Shown in pieces: positions 17,327 through 24,713 of a DNA stretch of 64,000 nucleotides; position 1 is the first letter of the stretch, and each line of letters starts with the position of its first letter. A program made the translations under genes and the position numbers. This stretch comes from JBEKTW01 sp963727845. Its GTDB lineage: Bacteria > Bacteroidota > Ignavibacteria > UBA10030 > SZUA-254. Location: NCBI GenBank assembly GCA_963727845.1, contig CAVSHI010000003.1, positions 124,001-188,000 on the forward strand, given 5' to 3'. Under the pieces are notes generated by a model that did no database searches, had not been told where the DNA came from, and was given only the letters and a program-made list of their open reading frames with translations.

Positions 17327-20047
17327 ATGAGATGTAATCTTCTGCTACAAATTTTGGCGGTTGGTCTGCTGGTGACGGTGCTGTGTGCAACTCCCGCGCT
17401 CAGCCAGTGGTCCACCAACCCAAACATCAACACCGCCATTTGTACGGCGACGAATCCTCAAACTAACCCCACTATCGTTTCAGACGGCGCGGGCGGCGCC
17501 ATCATTACGTGGAACGACCAACGCAGCGGCAACTATGACATCTACGCTCAACGCATAGATGCCTCCGGCGCTGTCCTTTGGACAGCTGGCGGTGTCCCAA
17601 TCTGCACGACGACAGGTGATCAAGACGATCCAGCGCTCGTTTCAGACGGCTCGGGTGGCGCCATCATTACGTGGCAAGACTATCGCAATGGCAGTGACTA
17701 TGACATCTATGCCCAGCGCGTGAACGCTTCGGGTGCCGTGCAGTGGGTGGCTAATGGTGTTGCCATCTGCACGGCGACAAACAATCAAGAGGCTCCCACT
17801 ATCGTTTCAGACGGTTCGGGCGGCGCCATCGTTACGTGGCAAGATGCGCGCAGCGGCATCGATTTGAACATTGATGCTCAACGCATAGATGCCTCCGGCG
17901 CCGTCCTTTGGACGGCTAATGGTGTTGCCATCTGCACAGCAACAGGCGATCAAGTTTCTCCGAATCTCGTTTCAGACGGCTCGGGCGGTGCCATCATTAC
18001 ATGGCAAGACAATCGCAACGGTAATGACGACGTTTACGCCCAGCGCGTGAACGCTTCGGGTGCCGTGCAGTGGACGGCCAACGGTGTTGCCATCTGCACC
18101 GCGACAGGCAATCAGTATTCTCCCACCATCGTTTCAGACGGCTCGGGCGGTGCCATCATTACATGGACGGACTATCGAGGCGACGGTGATATCTACGCCC
18201 AGCAAGTGGATGCTTCCGGCAATCCACAGTGGACGGGCAACGGGGTTGTCATTTGCACGGCGACTGGCTTTCAAGAAGCTCCCACAATTGTCTCGGATGG
18301 CTTGGGCGGCGCCATCATTACATGGCAAGACTATCGCAACAGCACCGACTTTGACATCTATGCGCAACGCGTCAATACTTCCGGCGTAGTCCAGTGGACC
18401 GCCAACGGTGTTGCCATTTGCACTGCGACCGAATATCAAACTAACCCCACCATCGTTTCAGACGGCTCGGGCGGGGCTATCATTACGTGGATGGACGCCC
18501 GCGACGTCAACAATGACATCTATGCCCAGCGCGTGAATACTTCCGGCCTTGTGCAGTGGACGGCTAATGGTGTTGCCATCTGCACAGCAACAGGCAGCCA
18601 ACAGTGGCCCACCCTGGTTTCAGACGGTTCAAGTGGCGCCATCATTACATGGACGGACTATCGAGGCGACGGTGATATCTACGCTCAAAAAGTAGATCGC
18701 TTTGGTTATTTGGGGGACGTAGCGCCCTGCATAGTCGAAGTGAAGGATGTCATGAATGATCAGGGCGGGAAAGTCACGGTGATGTGGAATCCGTCATACC
18801 TTGATGTTTATCCCAATACAGGCGTCATGGTGTACGCTGTTTACCGGGGGGTGAAACCGTCGGCAGCAAATCAATCGTTCGCCGTTCTTGACCCCGACAG
18901 GTATTCCAAATTGGAAAAGTCAGGTGGGGGAAAGGAAAAAGCATACCTTAGACTCCCCATGTCTCCGAGTAGTACGGAAACAATCTACTGGCAAAATGTC
19001 GGTTCCGTGAGCGCGGAAGAGCTTGAGGGGTATTCGTACAATGTCACGACGCTCTCCGACTCCGGATCGCAGGGAATTCCAATGTATTATTTCATGGTTC
19101 GTGCAGAAAGTTACAGCTCCTATGTTTATTGGAATTCTTCCCCCGACAGCGGGTACTCTGTCGATAACCTGCCGCCGATTACCCCGCAGAACGCTGCGAT
19201 TCTCCCGATGGTGAACGGTTCCATCGACATCCATTGGAACCCCGACAAGGTCGATCCGGATGTCGGGCATTTCAGCGTCTATCGCTCGACATCGAGCGGT
19301 TTCCCGGTGAACGACGGTACCCGACTGCAAACCACTGTCGACACGACTGTCACAGACTCTTCAACCGAGGTTGGCCAGCAGTATTACTACCGGGTAACGG
19401 CAGTGGATATTCACGGCAACGAAAGCCAGCCCACAGCCGAGCTTCATACGGCGGCGCTGTCGGTCCAGCTTGCGTCGATGACTGCCACGACACTCGCAAC
19501 CGGAGTGCAATTAGACTGGACAACCGTGAGCGAAACCAACAGTCTGGGCTTCTATGTCGAACGCCGTGTGCAGAACACCGGAGCATACGCAACCGTGAGC
19601 GACTTAATCCCCGGTGCAGGGACAACGTTGCAGCAACACCATTACCAATGGACGGATACGAAGGTAACGGACGGGAACTACAACTATCGACTGAGACTCG
19701 TCGACCTGAGCGGTACCAACACATACTCGAATGCCATCACGGTCACCGTGAGCGGTGTGACGGGAGTTAACGGGTCGTTGCCGACGGAGTTTGCACTTCA
19801 GCAAAACTATCCTAATCCGTTCAACCCGACAACGGTTATCAGTTATCAGTTGCCCGTTGCGAGTTACGTCACGCTAAAGGTGTACGACATGCTGGGACAG
19901 GAAGTGGCAACGCTCGTGAATGGAACCCTGGACGCAGGTTATAAATCTGCGCAGTTCAGCGCGACGAACTTGCCAAGTGGCATTTACACCTATAGATTGA
20001 CAGCAGGGACGTACGTCGAAGTGAAAAAGATGCTGATGCTAAAATGA
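17327..20047 (+). CDS. Secreted tandem-repeat protein with type IX secretion sorting domain
   Basis: This 906-residue protein has a signal peptide ending near ALSQ and an ATG preceded by GGAGGGTAT. Residues ~38-465 hold eight tandem units of ~53 residues with the pattern ICTATG-x-Q-x-x-PT(I/L)VSDGSGGAIITW-x-D-x-R, then DIYAQRV(N/D)ASG-x-x-QWTANGVA, predicted to form beta-propeller blades. One or two FN3-like modules follow (IDIHWNPDKVDPD, GVQLDWTTVSE). The last ~85 residues are a classic type-A T9SS C-terminal domain: LQQNYPNPFNPTT, LKVYDMLGQEVATLVNG and LPSGIYTYRL ending in KKMLMLK. The protein is therefore exported to the surface or released by T9SS. This is the best taxonomic marker in the window. 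Confidence 0.92.
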   Translation: MRCNLLLQILAVGLLVTVLCATPALSQWSTNPNINTAICTATNPQTNPTIVSDGAGGAIITWNDQRSGNYDIYAQRIDASGAVLWTAGGVPICTTTGDQDDPALVSDGSGGAIITWQDYRNGSDYDIYAQRVNASGAVQWVANGVAICTATNNQEAPTIVSDGSGGAIVTWQDARSGIDLNIDAQRIDASGAVLWTANGVAICTATGDQVSPNLVSDGSGGAIITWQDNRNGNDDVYAQRVNASGAVQWTANGVAICTATGNQYSPTIVSDGSGGAIITWTDYRGDGDIYAQQVDASGNPQWTGNGVVICTATGFQEAPTIVSDGLGGAIITWQDYRNSTDFDIYAQRVNTSGVVQWTANGVAICTATEYQTNPTIVSDGSGGAIITWMDARDVNNDIYAQRVNTSGLVQWTANGVAICTATGSQQWPTLVSDGSSGAIITWTDYRGDGDIYAQKVDRFGYLGDVAPCIVEVKDVMNDQGGKVTVMWNPSYLDVYPNTGVMVYAVYRGVKPSAANQSFAVLDPDRYSKLEKSGGGKEKAYLRLPMSPSSTETIYWQNVGSVSAEELEGYSYNVTTLSDSGSQGIPMYYFMVRAESYSSYVYWNSSPDSGYSVDNLPPITPQNAAILPMVNGSIDIHWNPDKVDPDVGHFSVYRSTSSGFPVNDGTRLQTTVDTTVTDSSTEVGQQYYYRVTAVDIHGNESQPTAELHTAALSVQLASMTATTLATGVQLDWTTVSETNSLGFYVERRVQNTGAYATVSDLIPGAGTTLQQHHYQWTDTKVTDGNYNYRLRLVDLSGTNTYSNAITVTVSGVTGVNGSLPTEFALQQNYPNPFNPTTVISYQLPVASYVTLKVYDMLGQEVATLVNGTLDAGYKSAQFSATNLPSGIYTYRLTAGTYVEVKKMLMLK
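17440..18715 (+). repeat. Coding tandem repeats (eight units of ~156-165 bp)
   Basis: The DNA repeats as GTTTCAGACGGCTCGGGCGG ... GCCATCATTACGTGG ... GCCAACGGTGTTGCCATCTGC. The units are nearly identical at the nucleotide level, which suggests recent expansion or gene conversion within the 17327-20047 gene. Confidence 0.9.
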
Positions 20048-20088
20048 CGGAGTCATTTTAGCAGAAGTCCCGCATTCTTTTGCGGGAT
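20040..20088 (+). terminator. Hairpins downstream of the T9SS protein gene
   Basis: AAAATGAC-GGA-GTCATTTT spans the stop codon (20040-20058). CCCGCA-TTCTTT-TGCGGG follows and leads into ATTGAT. Two stacked stems make a plausible terminator, without a strong U-tract. Confidence 0.5.
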
Positions 20089-20256
20089 TGATAGAAACGT
20101 GGAGAAGTCACTCTGGCAGAAATTTTGCCCCCTTTAACACTCACCCCTGTCCCCTCTCCCAATGGGAGAGGGAATCGAAGGGGTGAGGGTAGCAAGTCCC
20201 GATACGTTGGGACGGGACTGAGGCCGAAGTGATATTCTCCGCTCTACCGTCAAATC

Positions 20257-20288
20257 GAAAGCCGGTTCGTCTGTATGAACCGGCTTTC
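20257..20288. terminator. 12-bp-stem hairpin (GAAAGCCGGTTC/GAACCGGCTTTC)
   Basis: This perfect inverted repeat has an 8-base loop and lies between the convergent T9SS and lipocalin genes. There is no U-tract, so it is either a bidirectional terminator or another REP-like element. Confidence 0.4.
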
Positions 20289-20303
20289 GTGCCTCTCCAG
20301 ATG

Positions 20304-20389
20304 TCTGAACCATGATTTGTGGGATTTTGGGATTACCATGATTAAGATAATCGAGGTAATCCCGTGAATCGAGCGAATCGTGGTTCAGA
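20304..20389. repeat. 85-bp palindromic element, copy 1 (TCTGAACCATGATT...AATCGTGGTTCAGA)
   Basis: The ends are near-perfect inverted repeats, and the interior holds (T/G)GGATTACCATGATTAA and its imperfect complement. A sister copy lies 13 bp away at 20403-20488, with others at 22187-22263 and partly at 16138-16205. Confidence 0.75.
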
Positions 20390-20402
20390 TGGCGAAGATG
20401 TG

Positions 20403-20488
20403 TCTGAACCATGATTCGTGGGATTAAAGGATTACCACGATTAAAACAATTGAGGCGATCATGTGAATCAAGCGAATCGTGGTTCAGA
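20403..20488. repeat. 85-bp palindromic element, copy 2
   Basis: This copy has the same inverted ends as copy 1 and is in direct tandem with it. It ends two bases before the lipocalin stop codon, so it may act as that gene's 3' stem-loop. Together with copy 1 it fills most of the gene-free interval 20048-20489. Confidence 0.75.
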
Positions 20489-20489
20489 C

Positions 20490-21041
20490 TCAGTGCGACT
20501 GTTTCGTCCGGATGAGCTTGCTCAGGTCGTAGCCCTGTTGCTTGATGCGTTGGAGAATTTCCTGAAACGCTTTTTCCTCCATCGTAGGCGTTCGGGAAAG
20601 AACCCAAAGATACTCCCGGTTGGGTTCACCGACAACGGCATAACTATAATCGGGAGCAAGGTCATTGATCCAGTAATCTCCCCAGACGAAGGGAAGAAAC
20701 GAAAGAACTGCCGGTGCGAAACGGACTTTCAGCTTGGATATCGGCTCGTCATCGCTTGCCCGTTTTGCGCGCCCCTCCGCCACCGTGGTATCGCCATCTT
20801 CCTTTATGCAACGGTTCACAACTTTCATCCCGCCGTCATCGAGCAGCGAATACGTCGCAGTCACGTTCCCGGCGCAAGCGGTTTGAAACTTGTTGGGCAG
20901 CCGGGCGATCTCGTACCAGGTTCCGATGTACCGGGAAAGGTCAAGCGCCGGCACCACCCGCAGGCGATTTCCGGTCGTGTCTTCTCCTGAAGCGTAACCG
21001 ATAGAGGGAAGTGCAATCAAGAAAAATATGATGATTCTCAT
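20490..21041 (-). CDS. blc: Lipocalin family protein (Blc-like)
   Basis: This 183-residue protein has an N-terminal Sec signal (MRIIIFFLIALPSIGYA) with no lipobox Cys, unlike E. coli Blc. The lipocalin signature YIGTWYEIARLPN spans residues 38-50. Further conserved blocks are ATYSLLDDGGMKVVNRC, AKLKVRF-like KLKVRFAP, DYWINDLAPDYSYAVVGEPNREYLWVLSR (read in parts) and the terminal helix with QGYDLSKLI. It binds a hydrophobic ligand or lipid in the periplasm or envelope and is associated with membrane stress in relatives. It ends against the 85-bp palindrome at 20403-20488. The next gene upstream on the same strand ends 33 bp before it, so they may form an operon. Confidence 0.93.
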   Translation of the reverse strand: MRIIIFFLIALPSIGYASGEDTTGNRLRVVPALDLSRYIGTWYEIARLPNKFQTACAGNVTATYSLLDDGGMKVVNRCIKEDGDTTVAEGRAKRASDDEPISKLKVRFAPAVLSFLPFVWGDYWINDLAPDYSYAVVGEPNREYLWVLSRTPTMEEKAFQEILQRIKQQGYDLSKLIRTKQSH

Positions 21042-21074
21042 AAGAAGCGTCCTTTGAAATAGAACACGATGTTG

Positions 21075-21992
21075 TTAATCTCGATGACTGCTCAGGATCT
21101 CGCCGAGCGCCGATGTCAGGGCGGGATAACGGAAAACATAACCGGCATCCATCATTTTCTTCGGGATAACGCGTTGTCCTGTCAACAGCATGTCGGCCAT
21201 CTCGCCCATGAGTATTCGAAGAGCAAAAGCGGGCACGGGCGCCCAGGAAGGTCTGCGAAGAATCCCGCCAATTGTCCGGCTGAATTCTTTCATTGTCAAC
21301 GGTTCCGGGGCGACAAAATTCACCGGGCCGGAAATCACAGACGACTGCAGCAGAAAAAGCATCCCTTCGACGACATCGTCCCGGTGAATCCACGGAAACC
21401 ACTGCTTACCGTCTCCAAGATGTCCACCGATGAAAAGCTTGAACGGCAAAAGCATCCGCGCAAGCGCGCCTCCATCATCCGCAAGGACAACTCCGAGCCG
21501 CGGTGTAACTACCCGCACGCCAAACATCGTGGCGGCGAACGCTTCTTCTTCCCAGCGCCCGCAGATGCCCGCGAGAAAATCGGTTCCGGGGGGAAACGAT
21601 TCCGGGACGTCTCCCGACGGTACACTTCCATAATACCCCACTGCCGAGGCGCTGATCAATAGTGCGGGCTTTTTCGAAGCTTGCTCAATCGATTTTACGA
21701 GAGCCCGGGTTGCGTCGATCCTGCTTCCCAGGATCACCTCTTTTTGCCTTTTCGTCCAGCGCTTGCCTGCGATGATCTCCCCTGTCAGGTTGACAATGGC
21801 GTCAGCGCCGTCAACCATCGTCCCCCAAGGACCGATTGTTTTGGCGTCCCATTTTTCAATCCGAAGGTTCGTCCTGCTTTGAACTTTGGATGGATTACGC
21901 GTGAGCAGTGTGATGCTGTGCCGCTCGTGGAGTAGTCTCTCGACGAGGGCATTTCCGATAAAACCTGTGCCACCCGCCATAATAATGGTCAT
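21075..21992 (-). CDS. TIGR01777-family NAD(P)-dependent epimerase/SDR (YfcH-like)
   Basis: This 305-residue extended-SDR protein has the Rossmann motif GGTGFIGNAL (residues 8-17), then DGADAIVNLTGEII, LISASAVGYYG (YxxxK region) and VTPRLGVVLADDGGALARMLLPF. Near the end it has FVAPEPLTMKEFSRTIGGILRRP, diagnostic of the TIGR01777/YfcH/SulA-like epimerases. Its substrate is unknown in most organisms. It is cytoplasmic, of normal length, and lies 33 bp upstream of the lipocalin gene on the same strand. Confidence 0.9.
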   Translation of the reverse strand: MTIIMAGGTGFIGNALVERLLHERHSITLLTRNPSKVQSRTNLRIEKWDAKTIGPWGTMVDGADAIVNLTGEIIAGKRWTKRQKEVILGSRIDATRALVKSIEQASKKPALLISASAVGYYGSVPSGDVPESFPPGTDFLAGICGRWEEEAFAATMFGVRVVTPRLGVVLADDGGALARMLLPFKLFIGGHLGDGKQWFPWIHRDDVVEGMLFLLQSSVISGPVNFVAPEPLTMKEFSRTIGGILRRPSWAPVPAFALRILMGEMADMLLTGQRVIPKKMMDAGYVFRYPALTSALGEILSSHRD

Positions 21993-22138
21993 TTCTTTTC
22001 CCTCATCAGGATGACTTAATCATTTTAATTGCGGTCCATGATCGATAGAGAAAAATAAAACAGTTCCGGACAAAAATCAAGAAAAGGGTCCAGCTGGCGG
22101 ACAAGCCTGCTAACTGCCACGGCACGACCCGCGCGAGA

Positions 22139-22365
22139 AACCGTTGAAAGAGTTCTTCAGTGTTTGAGTTTGGGATCGCCTTACTGTCTGAACCATGATT
22201 TTGGGGATTATAGGATTACCATGATTAAAATAATCGAGGTAATCGTGCGAATCGTGGTTCAGACGTTTTTGCCCGGCGTGATCTGACCTGCCCGCCGTGA
22301 CTATGTCTCTCATCTCTAAGCCGTTGAAATCCCTCTTCAGTGTATGGCTTTGGCATCGTTCTACC
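22139..22365. repeat. Paired 45-bp direct repeats flanking an 85-bp palindrome (copy 3 at 22187-22263)
   Basis: A block of the form CCGTTGAAA...CTTCAGTGT...TTTGG(G/C)ATCG occurs at about 22141-22179 and again at 22321-22360. Between them sits a TCTGAACCATGATT...AATCGTGGTTCAGA element (22187-22263). The REP module copy C follows directly. The order palindrome then REP is the same as at 16138-16480, which suggests a composite element. Confidence 0.6.
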
Positions 22366-22590
22366 CACGACTTTAGTCGTGGGTGGGCGCGGACCCAGAA
22401 CCTAGGAACCGCTTCAGCGGTTTCCAATTGCCACGGGAGCCTGGAGCGAAGGTTACCTTCAGCTTCGTCCTTGCTTCGTAGAAGGTAACCTTCTTCTCGG
22501 CGGACACAACAGGGGGGTTATGCCCTTCCTGATTCAACCGTAATCGAAACTCCCGGGCTAACCCAAAACCGACGATCTCCGTTTGCGAGA
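22362..22590. repeat. REP-containing dispersed module, copy C
   Basis: CCCACGACTTTAGTCGTGGG leads to AACCGCTTCAGCGGTT, the paired GAAGGTTACCTTC and GAAGGTAACCTTC sites, and a tail matching copy B (GGGGGTTATGCCCTTC, ACTCCCGGGCTAACC). It is non-coding, and no transposase is nearby. Confidence 0.75.
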
Positions 22591-22778
22591 GCATTGACTT
22601 CTGGGGATTATTGGGATACCATGATTAGGATACCACCGGAATATATTCCATATTACATATGTGATTCTCTTCCTGCTGGTTTGAGATGACCGATGAACAA
22701 TCCCTCCACCATCACCTCCTGAGTCACATCGACTATATTCCTATGAATTCACCCGATCACTTCGGAAAGAGAGGAATA

Positions 22779-22820
22779 ATGATGCTTCGCTACAACACGC
22801 TATTTGAGGTCACTCCATGA
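22779..22820 (+). CDS. Putative 13-residue leader peptide
   Basis: MMLRYNTLFEVTP is preceded by AAGAGAGGAA, the best ribosome-binding site in the region. Its TGA overlaps the ATG of the next small gene (ATGA). It could be a coupling leader or the true N terminus before a frameshift. Confidence 0.35.
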   Translation: MMLRYNTLFEVTP

Positions 22821-23014
22821 CTCATTTACCCCTTCGGTGGCAGTTTTACAAAGACAAGCCCGGGATGTGGCAGTGGCGGAAGTTTGAATCCAACAAAGTC
22901 GTCGCTGTCTCGTACGACGGATTCCACTCACGCCGGGATTGTGTCAACGATGCAAAGACGAGAGGTTACATTCTCGCGGAAACCAAGGAATTGATCTGTA
23001 AGAACGACGCGTGA
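22817..23014 (+). CDS. Small conserved-looking protein, 65 residues
   Basis: The start is an ATG inside an ATGA overlap with the leader ORF, and GAGG lies about 8 bp upstream. The sequence WQFYKDKPGMWQWRKFE, then VVAVSYDGFHSRRDCVNDAKTRGY, resembles one half of the DUF1508/YegP-type fold (W-x-W-R ... S-x-x-F-x-S-x-x-x-C-x-x-x-A-x-x-x-G-Y). It has no signal peptide. It stands alone between the repeat block and the convergent RiPP cluster. The family assignment is tentative, but composition and motif periodicity look like a real protein. Confidence 0.55.
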   Translation: MTHLPLRWQFYKDKPGMWQWRKFESNKVVAVSYDGFHSRRDCVNDAKTRGYILAETKELICKNDA

Positions 23015-23164
23015 TGGACTACCATCGCTGTTCACCACTTTGAGTCTTATATCTCTTGGAGGTATAAAAAGCTTCAGCCTCTCTTAAGTGTGAGGGTGCG
23101 ATGAGCGAAACGATGGAACTCCACTCTATCCACCGAATGAACTGGAAGAGGAGGGGGAGACCTG

Positions 23165-24139
23165 TTACTGTTTGTTCAGGAAAATGTCGCAGGTATTGAA
23201 GTCGATCTCCCATTTATAACCCGCAACATTTTCCCACGAGTACTTCTTGCTCATCGTATCCCACCAATTCTGGAAGCGCGTTGTAACCTCGCTCATATCG
23301 GCCACTATTCTCTCATAGAGGGAGCTTCCCCTCAGTTCGGATTCAGTAAGAGTACTAAGGGACCGGAATAATTCCGTCAGACCGTTCTTTCGTTCGAACA
23401 GCGCGCGTATCTCATCTCGTTCAACGGGTGTCACCTTCCCGACTATTTTTTTACTAGACACTCCGGAGGGAGTGATCCTGCCGACCGGCTTTGATTCATT
23501 TCGATTACCATTACTTTTCATCGTTGTACTCGCTCCTGTTGTTCTTGATAATTCCAATATTTCCTCCTGGACTTTGAGGATTTTGGTCAGGATTTCCATG
23601 ATCGGTCGCTCACCGGATCCCCCTGCATCGAACATATGGACATGCGCCTCCGGCTCCGGTCTGGCCGGAGGGTTGCGTATCCCAGTGTTCGGAAGGTCGT
23701 TGGGCATGGAGAGAATTCCCTCCTTTGAGCCCTGAGAGACATTGGGACCATTATCCATTTGCTGCCGGACTTCAAGCGGGTCGAGGTATCCGATCGCGGG
23801 AATGGGCTTCATCGCAGAAAATGAAGGGAGATCACGCAGGAGTGAAAGCAGTCTCTCCGAGGAATTTCTCTCGTGATGCGAAGCAACACATTGCTGATGC
23901 GACGGAGTGTTGACCTCAAGTGTAAGTTTCTTGTTGAGGTAAATGCAACGTTTACAATGATAGGCGTCGCACGATGAACACAGCACCGCGTGGTCGAGGC
24001 GAAGGAGTCTCCTGGTTCGGTATACGTATGCCGTCGGACAAGCTCCCGACCGCTGATTCCGGATTATCGTACAGAAAACCTGGGCAGAGGTACAACCGTC
24101 CGTCGGGGCCGACGGTGAGATGTTCACAGCCCGCCTCAC
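23165..24139 (-). CDS. CXXX-repeat peptide maturase C-terminal part fused to modification-system protein domain (downstream of frameshift)
   Basis: The open frame runs from 24139, but only the part after about 24007 looks homologous. It opens with LLRLDHA, then CSSCDAYHCKRCIYLNKK, TLEVNTPSHQQC and HHERNSSERLL, the conserved Cys-rich end of the CXXX repeat peptide maturase family, and IGYLDPLE. An ~85-residue linker follows. The last ~95 residues (VGKVTPVERDEIRALFERK, LYERIVADM, FQNWWDTMSKKYSW, EIDFNTCDIFL) match the small CXXX repeat peptide modification system protein, normally a separate gene. The N-terminal half of the maturase lies in another frame (23952-24713). One extra base at ~24008 (GAG-A-CTC) separates them. 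Repaired, the gene is 23165-24713, about 515 residues. Confidence 0.72.
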   Translation of the reverse strand: MRRAVNISPSAPTDGCTSAQVFCTIIRNQRSGACPTAYVYRTRRLLRLDHAVLCSSCDAYHCKRCIYLNKKLTLEVNTPSHQQCVASHHERNSSERLLSLLRDLPSFSAMKPIPAIGYLDPLEVRQQMDNGPNVSQGSKEGILSMPNDLPNTGIRNPPARPEPEAHVHMFDAGGSGERPIMEILTKILKVQEEILELSRTTGASTTMKSNGNRNESKPVGRITPSGVSSKKIVGKVTPVERDEIRALFERKNGLTELFRSLSTLTESELRGSSLYERIVADMSEVTTRFQNWWDTMSKKYSWENVAGYKWEIDFNTCDIFLNKQ

Positions 24140-24713
24140 AGTTCTTCATGCTGTCGAGGATCATCCTGTCGGAAAGGAAGTTCAATTCGAAAATGTCTCC
24201 CCGGCGGTACCGATCGGCAACGCTCGGTACAATCGCTGTAAGTTGTTGACTATAGGTGTCCAACTCTTTGTCAGTGATTTTCTCCATGTCCGTGATACAT
24301 ACGTTCAATCTCTGGAAGGTGCCAAGAAGCGGACCGACAGTGCTCGCCAACCGGGGAATTCGTTTTTTATCAAGACGGACGATCACATTCCTTCCATTGA
24401 GACTGATATGGCTGTCCGTCCGGTCAAGCTCTCTGGATTCGATGACCACGACGCTGTCGGGGTACGCGTCGGCAAGATCGATGGGCACGATCTTCGCATG
24501 GCTCACGCTCTCTATGATGGAGCGATACGCTGCGGGCGGTTTCTTCCGTCCATACAGAAAATTGATGGTAAGCTCATTTGCTTTTGCATACTCGACCGCC
24601 CGCTGGAGGATTTCTTTTGGAATAGGCTCGGGATCGGACCCGCGGTGAGAATTGCCATAGTAACAAAAAGAAACAGAGGTCTTGTCGATTGGTACGACGA
24701 GGAATTTCATCAT
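23952..24713 (-). CDS. CXXX-repeat peptide maturase, N-terminal part (frameshifted)
   Basis: The frame encodes 253 residues. The last ~26, after GIRIPNQE, are out of frame. The real part begins MKFLVVPIDKTSVSFCYY and contains VVVIESRELDR, NVIVRLDKK, DRYRRGDIFELNFLSDR and a SPASM-like cysteine block, CEAGCEHL followed by GPDGRLYLCPGF. That block suggests an iron-sulfur or auxiliary-cluster region, although no CxxxCxxC radical SAM motif is present. The family occurs next to CXXX-repeat peptides (family knowledge). Its ATG overlaps the TGA of the radical SAM gene by one base (TGATG), so translation is coupled. The chain continues in another frame after about 24008. Confidence 0.75.
   Translation of the reverse strand: MMKFLVVPIDKTSVSFCYYGNSHRGSDPEPIPKEILQRAVEYAKANELTINFLYGRKKPPAAYRSIIESVSHAKIVPIDLADAYPDSVVVIESRELDRTDSHISLNGRNVIVRLDKKRIPRLASTVGPLLGTFQRLNVCITDMEKITDKELDTYSQQLTAIVPSVADRYRRGDIFELNFLSDRMILDSMKNCEAGCEHLTVGPDGRLYLCPGFLYDNPESAVGSLSDGIRIPNQETPSPRPRGAVFIVRRLSL

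Noticed and set aside
17440..18715. Regular ~160-bp repeats as a possible CRISPR or satellite array
   Set aside because: Units are in frame, contain no spacers and encode propeller blades of the T9SS protein.
20134..20607. 157-residue minus-strand frame across the tandem 85-bp palindromes
   Set aside because: The repeated NHDSLDSHD-type residues come from translating the palindromes; it also overlaps the end of the lipocalin gene.
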